Positions 57,476-64,000 of a stretch of 64,000 nt of DNA are shown piece by piece. This stretch comes from Alitta virens (Eukaryota > Annelida > Polychaeta > Phyllodocida > Nereididae): positions 70,843,829-70,907,828 of the forward strand of contig OW028573.1 in assembly GCA_932294295.1 (NCBI GenBank), read 5' to 3'. Below the pieces are notes generated by a model, which did no database searches, was not told the DNA's origin, and saw only the letters and a program-made list of their open reading frames with translations. The stretch's first letter is position 1. Each line of letters opens with the position of its first letter. The position numbers were made by a program, and so were the translations under genes.

Positions 57476-60400
57476 TTTAACTGTCACGCATAGATGTTAG
57501 ATCGGCGTCCTCTTACAAAGTAAATCAAAATTCGTCAAGGTGTGTGCTAAAGCCATGAAATACCTGCATTGGGATTCAGGATTCAATTTGACAACAGGTA
57601 GACAAGAACATGTTAGTTTCAGGATCACTGAACTATAAGGCATTTACATGCTTCAAGATATTATTTAAATCCCTGGATGCCAAGTTAATTGATCTTTAGC
57701 ACCTTTAAATGCTTAACTGCGAGTATATGGGTCCACACTTGTGGGGTCATTCAACTTGCATGTCATAAGAGACCAGTCTGACCGCAAAAGGATGAATATA
57801 TGGTTACATTTTTCTCATGAATACCAATGAAAAGATGCACTACATCTTTAGAAACATCACGCTGCTAAAGTGCTAAGATTTCAAAAATTCAAACACTCGA
57901 GAATATACATTTTGCAAGATGGGGTTGGTCATTCACCCCTGGCCCTTATACCCTGACCTAACGTCTGTCATTCACTCGTAACTTAAACCTAGGGACTTGC
58001 CTCAAGGTGGAGTTGGGAGGAGGAGTAGGACAAGGGCTTTGTATGTTTTGGCCATCCAGATAAACTCAACTATTACAGGTAGTGTTGAAAGAGTGCAAAA
58101 GATTGTGATCTCATAGTGCAATGACCCAAGGTAAAACATGACATGACCCAATTGACCAATGCTGAAACCAACATAAAACACCCAAAACAAAACTCATTCA
58201 GACAAGCATCAAAGCAAACTACCAAGCAAAACATGCAATTTTTCATCATCAAAGCAACACAATACCCTAAACAAAACATTCAGGCAAGCATCCAAACTAT
58301 CAAGCAACCAATGAAACATTCAACCAATCAACACAATCTTGTCCATCACCATTCACTCAAATCTGATGCTGTACCAACCTGCCACTGGTTAGAGAAATAC
58401 TGCTTGAAAGGCACTCACACGATTTACTGCATGAACAAAAACTACCAAAAACAACATGATTGACAACCATCCTCACAGTAATGGATACAGTATAGTCAAC
58501 ATTTTTATTAGTATCCCACAAGATTCAAGTTGCCTTAAATTTATACACATGTACGAAACTAGGATGTTCAGCATGATGATATATATCCTTTGGTAATTTT
58601 AAGAAAACTTTTAAGAGAACTTTACAACATATGATTTCACATAAAAGGCATAATCAACCATAATTGTTGACCTTAGCAGCTGAACAGGTCAGTATCCTTG
58701 CAGAGGCCATATATTTTCATGGGAGAGTTCTTCTGAAGGCAATTTTATGTCTGTAATGTGCAAGAAGGAAAGCTAGATGCTAAATATTCAGTTTATTGAA
58801 ATATACTAACCATCCATAGCATACGAAGTTTATTATAGAGGTAAGCCTCCCTGAAAGTCCCGTAAAATCCTTCATGGTGCAGCAAGTTTGAAAGACGTTT
58901 TTAGAGATCGTGTATTAATATATCGGGGGTGTAAATAGTTTTAATTCGTGACAGAGTCATGTCAACATACCCTAACGACCTGTGTCATGCCACTATTAGT
59001 TAAAAATAATAATTCAGAATTCCCCTAAGCAATGGTGACGTTTCAAAAAAGGCATTCCAAAATTAGTGGTAGCCCCCAATGAAAAATGACAGTGTTTTCG
59101 TACCCAAAACAACTTAGCTGGCCTTCTAGAAGTACTTACAATAGGCAATAGGCCTTACCCCAACAGCACGTCATCAAATTGGCAGCTTTTAATAAACACA
59201 TTCCATATTCCTGTTGTCATTGTTGAGTGTTTGTTTGTTGGTCATACCAGGGCAGTGCTGTTAAAAAGAGTAGACGGCATATATTAATGTATATGTATGA
59301 TGTTCTACAAGTTTTATGACTGTAAAAATCTAAGTTGCAGTGATAATTAGTGTGTGACTGTTCCATGGAACTTGTTATGACGAACTGTCTGCTTTCTGCG
59401 TTTCATGTAAACACATTCAATGCCTTATATAAACACTGTAGTTTATGGAGCAGACACGCAGGTCGAAGACACAGATGTGATGCTTATTATGAGATGCTCC
59501 AATAGCTCACATGCACTCATGCACCCACCCTCTCATGCCTGTGGTCTGCAATTTCATTTGGCTGTAATTAAATGCAATGTACTTGTGCCAGCACTTGCAT
59601 ATTAGTAATGTTATCACACCATGCACCAGGGTGTGGTTATTATTACTTTTTGTATGCAGGGCAAATGCACTAAATGAATCGATGCTCCACTTCTTTATGG
59701 TATTGAAGTCCCCTGTGACTACCCAATATGATTACATGACAGCTATGCAAGGAAGAAAATGGGTTGGAAAGAAGGCCCTACATTTACGTAAAGTTGATGG
59801 ATTGTCCTGAAATGACAGATAACCCGGACAAGAACCATACCAGTGCATGGCACAAGGCAAGTGCAAAGAGCCCCAAGCCCCTGATATGCAGGGAGAACCC
59901 ATAAAGCTGGCATTGCTGACAAAGATCATTGCAAACTTGTGGAAAGGTGCAGGAAAAGACAGCTGATGCTTGGTACGCCATGTGACTGATGCCCCGGGTA
60001 ATTGGCAACGTCACAAAACAATTGGGGACGCTCGCGTGCCCTTTGTACGTCATAAACCCCCCTTTAAAGTTACTACTATGGGGGCGGGGGGTTCTACCCT
60101 ATGTCATTGTCTCAGTAGCTTTGCTTGTTGACATTCGACAGGAATCGTCTCGCCTTATGCTTATCTGTGCCGTGAAAGAGAACATACTTTGCTGAGGAAT
60201 GTTTGGAATGCTAAGAATGTGTGCTTTCTCCTTCCTCTAACGGAAAAAAGACTCCACCCTTACCCTCATAAGGCCACGAGGACAAGGGGGGGGGATCTTA
60301 CCCCATTCATTTACCCCCCTCTAACGTCACGACTAGGGCTTCTGAAATACCCATTGCTTAGTCATCAACCCACTCAGCTGACTGGCTGAGGGGAAGTACC

Positions 60401-60830
60401 CCAACCCTTTAGGTTTCTGTGTCTTTGTCTAACAATACATCAATAACAGTCTATATTTTAGTGACAACAAGAACCATATTTCTTTGACACCAATCACTTC
60501 CATGCTCCTAATTACAACCCTTGACATGCACATTATTTACATGTAATAGACCGTCTGGACGGTTGGCTGGTTCTAGTTTATGACATGCAAAATGATAGAT
60601 TTCATAAAGGTGGTGTTCTCAGAGCATGCATGCTGCGATTCAGGTGAGCCAATACATAGGTCACATTCTACAGGTATAAGACAGTCAGGGGTGTTTTGCT
60701 ACTGCCTCATACGTTCTTCCATTGCTTTGACCAAACCGGCGACGATAGGGGTTGTTTGCTGCCTCGATGGAATGCTGCCTGATTGTTTACGAAGACATTG
60801 ACTGCTGTTTATGACGTCACAACTGGAGGA
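57476..60830. other. Intergenic, upstream of vWA gene 2
   Basis: No exon recognised. A loosely repetitive A/C-rich stretch with AAGCAT-CAAAC and CAAGCAAA motifs lies at 58150-58335. Two G/C runs occur at 60079-60090 and 60284-60293. Confidence 0.45.
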
Positions 60831-60879
60831 AGCACCACTTCCGAATGGTGTGGGGCTACTGGGCAGGCGCGCTCAAGCC

Positions 60880-60970
60880 TATCAGCCAATGGGAGGCTCT
60901 GAATCACTAAAGTATTTACATATCATATGCTGCTAATTTTGAGACTGCGGCGCCTGTGTATTTAAACAAG
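60880..60970 (+). promoter_or_regulatory. Core promoter of vWA gene 2
   Basis: A CCAAT box (CAGCCAATGGGA, near 60887) is followed about 70 bp later by a TATA-like TATTTAAA (60959-60966). Local GC content rises. Transcription would begin roughly 25-30 bases downstream, at the start of a non-coding exon with a strong donor. Predicted from motifs only. Confidence 0.55.
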
Positions 60971-60989
60971 GAGACGAGCCAAAGCACAG

Positions 60990-61103
60990 ACAGATCAAGG
61001 GACACTCACGGCAGAAGCACCTGTCATTAAACAAAGGATTAAGCAACTCTTCACCCATCTCCATTGCGATTTTGCGCAACATTACACTAGCTACTCAAAA
61101 CAG
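60990..61103 (+). other. vWA gene 2, non-coding exon 1 (5' UTR)
   Basis: Predicted between the TATA-like box and the donor CAAAACAG^GTGAGT at 61103/61104. No ATG opens a long frame here. The exon fits an untranslated leader spliced to the signal-peptide exon at 63682. The 5' end is approximate. Confidence 0.5.
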
Positions 61104-63681
61104 GTGAGTGAAGCTGTTCTTTGTACTATGTGATATCTGCACATGTGCTTTGATGTTACATGGCTAGACCATGAATGTGCATTTATGGATATATTGCCAG
61201 GTAATGTTGATTCCATGACATTTGTATGCTTATGGTAATCTATTGCATGAGGTTGTGAAGTAATGTTCTGGAACCATTCAAAAATTTCCTGATTTATTCC
61301 AGTTTAAAAAATTAAAACTGACTTTTGATATGACTTCAGTTATCAAGTCTATTTCATTTACAATACACACCTTGAACTTTGCTGGTGCACATGACTGCCA
61401 TAAATATGTGGTTTATATTTGGTTGTGCTAAATATGTTCATGGTTTAATTATATAATTTGAATTTCGGTTACTCGTTTGGCTGGTGACTTCACCAGATTG
61501 TATTGTGTGTGGACTGACTTTGAGTTAACCTTTATGTCGCTGTCCTTAGAATATGAAGGAAATTATGATCCAAGAAACAGTTCAGGTTTAGGGCATAGAT
61601 ATGATTTAATGTTCGATTATTGCACTTAAATGGGCTTACACGGGTTGATATTTATTTTACTTATATGGTCAAAGGCCATGGCATGTGATTTCAATTTGAA
61701 CGGGTCACCTGTGCTTGAGTATAAGAAGACTTGGAAGCCTCCCAAGTTCAAAGCAGTTCAACAGTTTCTATATGGATTGATCAATACTGCAATGCGCCTA
61801 TGCCTATGTCATGTGCTAATGCTCCATGCTGAAGTCATCTAATGATCTCAAGATTGAATAGAATTGGGCCATCGCATGCACAGCGGGCAACTGCTTGCAA
61901 GGAATGATATAAGACAGCAGGGCTTTGCTGCTTCATAGCCCAGTGGATATAGTGGGGAGCCAAAAGCAATGGAATTGCAAGTTTGAAAAGCGCCAGGAAT
62001 GCTGGGAACGCAGACACGTGATATGCCTGGATGGCTCGGACTGTCAATGACTGTTTAGAAGAGAATGCTCCCTGACATTATGTTACATGTCCTGTCACCT
62101 AGCTCCATAGCCACTGCCCACTCCCTGACCTTACATCTTCTTTAAATTTATCTATGTCTTACCATTGTATCAATTGACCTCTTGCTACCCTAATCGAGTC
62201 CTCATATATCCACTAAGGGTCAACGACCTTCCTTAGAATCAGCTGTCAGTTTAAAAAAAATAGATTTTTAGGCAAAAGTATTTGTGAACAGAGGTCCCCC
62301 TGGGTTCCAGGTAACATTAGATGTCATACTGACATTAAGGCAGTACATCGCTTGAATAATTAAGGCATTAGCTGGAGAGCAGGACGGGCAGTTTAAGGCT
62401 CAATGCAGTTGCCCTCACGGGGTCATCCTTTGTGCCCCAAGAACCCCTTCGTCCCAAATGTTGCAATGACATATATCATCCCCCCTCCCTCTCACTGGCC
62501 TCTTGTATTAAGCCCACAGCTGCCTGCATTAAGCGTAAACACATAGAATAAAGAGCCCTTGAAAAGCCTGCCAGGTCCTCAGGCTCTATTGCCTGCACGG
62601 TTTAACTTGGTGGCGATTTGCGTGATCATTCTCCTTAAAGCCCTCCCTTCAATGTCCAGGGATCCTCCCAGGCAAAGCAACATGTACTTAAATATAGCTG
62701 CCTGGCAGTTTAGGCGACAAGAGTTGGTAACAGGCTCAGACAAAGACTTGTTGGAGTGGTTTGGAAGCACATAGCTTAACGCTGGCTGCCAGAGCACGGT
62801 CACACCCAAGCAAGCACCACTCAAAGGCAGTAGTCAGCTGCTTATCATGGCGTCTTTCTGACCTGTTTCTTAGGCCAGATTACTACATTCTACCAACAAT
62901 TACCCCCATAGTGTCACAAGGCTGACAGCTGAAAATACTTGTGCTATATGCAATTCCAGTTTGCATGCTTTCACCACAAAGGCTTTCCATGCGGGTGTCA
63001 ATGAGTGCAGAGGGCAACTCAATCACCCCCTCATTACCTCCCCAGGGCAAGGTGGGCACCCTCAAGGATTTCTTACACCCCACAAATGTCCTCTCTAGCT
63101 TGTAAGACTGTAAGATATGAGTGACATACTTTTTGAATATTTATGACATTCTCGTCACAGAACCACTGGCTGCATGGCTTTTGCAGCTGTCAAAAGCAGC
63201 CCCGCTTACCACTTATTTTCGTTGGTGTTTCTCAGCCAACAGTTATTTGCCAGGCGTCCTTATCAACCTTGAGGAATGCAAGTAAACATCATATTGAAAT
63301 TCTCTTTTGAAAGGAAATCATCCAAGCAAAAAAAAGCAGTTGCACTTGAACTGGCTGGCTGTGAGGACTTGCTTTATAACGCAAAAATGTACGCCCTTTT
63401 TCATAGCGCGAAATATTCACTAACCTCTCGTGTTTTTTACGAAAAGGAACAAACATTGGGGGGAAAGTGCCATCATAGACCATGGAAAGGCGTTAGAAGC
63501 ACTGATGCATTAATTAGCTCATGCACAGTGCACTCTGGGTGTGTCAACTCTCCCTCATGTTCCTTCTCACACGAACTCCTTCACGACCTCAATGCATCAA
63601 AATACCTGTCAAGTGGCAGGGAAAAATCCCTCTTACAGTCAATCTTTTATTCTTATCGTAACCCTATGCCCCTGTTTTCAG
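61104..63681 (+). other. Predicted 5' UTR intron of vWA gene 2
   Basis: Runs from GTGAGT to CCTGTTTTCAG. Short frames inside show no domain or splice logic and are not called. Confidence 0.5.
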
Positions 63682-63691
63682 ATTACACAAG

Positions 63692-63797
63692 ATGGCGCAT
63701 TTCGAACTAGCTGGACTAGTTCTATTCACAGTACTGGTCGCCTGCAGAGCAGCCTCCACGAAATCTGAAGAATCAATAGACAAGAGAAATAATATAG
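63692..63797 (+). CDS. vWA gene 2, signal-peptide exon
   Basis: 35 codons plus one base. Hydrophobic core LAGLVLFTVLVAC, then a short acidic/basic spacer. The preceding 10 bases of the exon are untranslated. Confidence 0.8.
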
Positions 63798-64000
63798 GTA
63801 GGTATTATGTTGCTTTCAGTAGCATTTCCACTTCAGGAAAATCCCTGGTTAGCAGTAACTAATTCCATTCATCTGATTGTTACAGAGGGCTGCAATGTGG
63901 CAGATGTAGTTTTCGTCTTGGACAGTTCAGGAAGTGTGGGAAAAGAAAACTGGCAAAAGGTCCTCATGTTCGTACAGAATACAGTTGATGAGTTGGGAGT
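63692..64000 (+). CDS. vWA gene 2, 5' part (runs off the window)
   Basis: Exon 63682-63797 has the ATG (context AAGATGG) and encodes M-A-H-F-E-L-A-G-L-V-L-F-T-V-L-V-A-C-R-A, a signal peptide, followed by STKSEESIDKRNNI with a basic K-R pair that could be a processing site. It ends in phase 1 at GTAGGT. The next exon begins at 63896 after TGTTACAG: E-G-C-N-V-A-D-V-V-F-V-L-D-S-S-G-S-V, a vWA domain start with its first Cys and MIDAS D-S-S-G-S, and continues past the window end. The exon plan (signal exon, phase-1 intron, vWA) is that of gene 1. Number and order of later domains are unknown. Confidence 0.82.
63896..64000 (+). CDS. vWA gene 2, first vWA exon (partial)
   Basis: Phase 1 entry. ADVVFVLDSSGSVGKENW resembles vWA3 of gene 1 (DVVFAIDASGSIGKENF), including the G-K-E-N segment after the MIDAS. 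Truncated by the window edge. Confidence 0.82.

Noticed and set aside
63276..63710. 144-codon frame overlapping the start of vWA gene 2
   Set aside because: Different frame from the signal-peptide exon, crosses the predicted acceptor at 63681, and has no domain.
1..64000. CRISPR array, phage, operon or other prokaryotic system
   Set aside because: Spliced genes, SINEs, LINEs and microsatellites show animal nuclear DNA; the tandem arrays lack spacer-repeat organisation.

Overview
The window is nuclear DNA of an animal. Coding exons are short, separated by AT-rich introns with GT/AG borders, and surrounded by dispersed retrotransposon and MITE debris and long microsatellites. The gene content (secreted vWA/EGF matrix proteins, a type II membrane glycosyltransferase with a DXD motif) and the repeat style fit a marine invertebrate, most likely a mollusc or other lophotrochozoan. 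That placement is inference and cannot be proved from sequence alone.

Layout. (1) 2562-20928, plus strand: a 13-exon gene for a secreted protein with a signal peptide, five von Willebrand factor A (vWA) domains and three EGF-like domains (about 1107 aa), a matrilin/cartilage-matrix-protein-like architecture. Every domain border is a phase-1 intron. Further exons and a 3' UTR may extend to a poly(A) signal at 23891. (2) 23.9-35.3 kb: no host gene recognised; a decayed non-LTR retrotransposon on the minus strand (29.5-32.6 kb, endonuclease domain intact, reverse transcriptase broken), a Tc1/mariner-like non-autonomous DNA element and a small poly-C/G MITE. (3) 35390-37191, plus strand: a two-exon glycosyltransferase gene (341 aa). 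(4) 37.2-60.8 kb: no gene recognised; nested dispersed repeats, two tRNA-derived SINE families, several hairpin elements and GATA-type microsatellites. (5) About 60.95 kb to the window end, plus strand: core promoter, non-coding first exon, 2.6 kb intron, then a signal-peptide exon and the start of another vWA domain: a second vWA gene cut by the window edge.

How the genes relate. The two vWA genes lie in the same orientation and share the same exon logic (signal-peptide exon ending in phase 1, then a vWA exon starting with a Cys and a DxSGS motif), so this looks like part of a tandem family of extracellular matrix proteins. The vWA domains keep their metal-site (MIDAS) residues, so they should bind ligands or each other through a divalent cation. 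The glycosyltransferase between them has no evident functional link.

Much of the remaining sequence is mobile-element history. One SINE copy carries a DNA transposon inserted at a TA, and the uninterrupted state of that site is preserved in another SINE copy in the same window. I found no rRNA, functional tRNA, CRISPR or prokaryotic feature.
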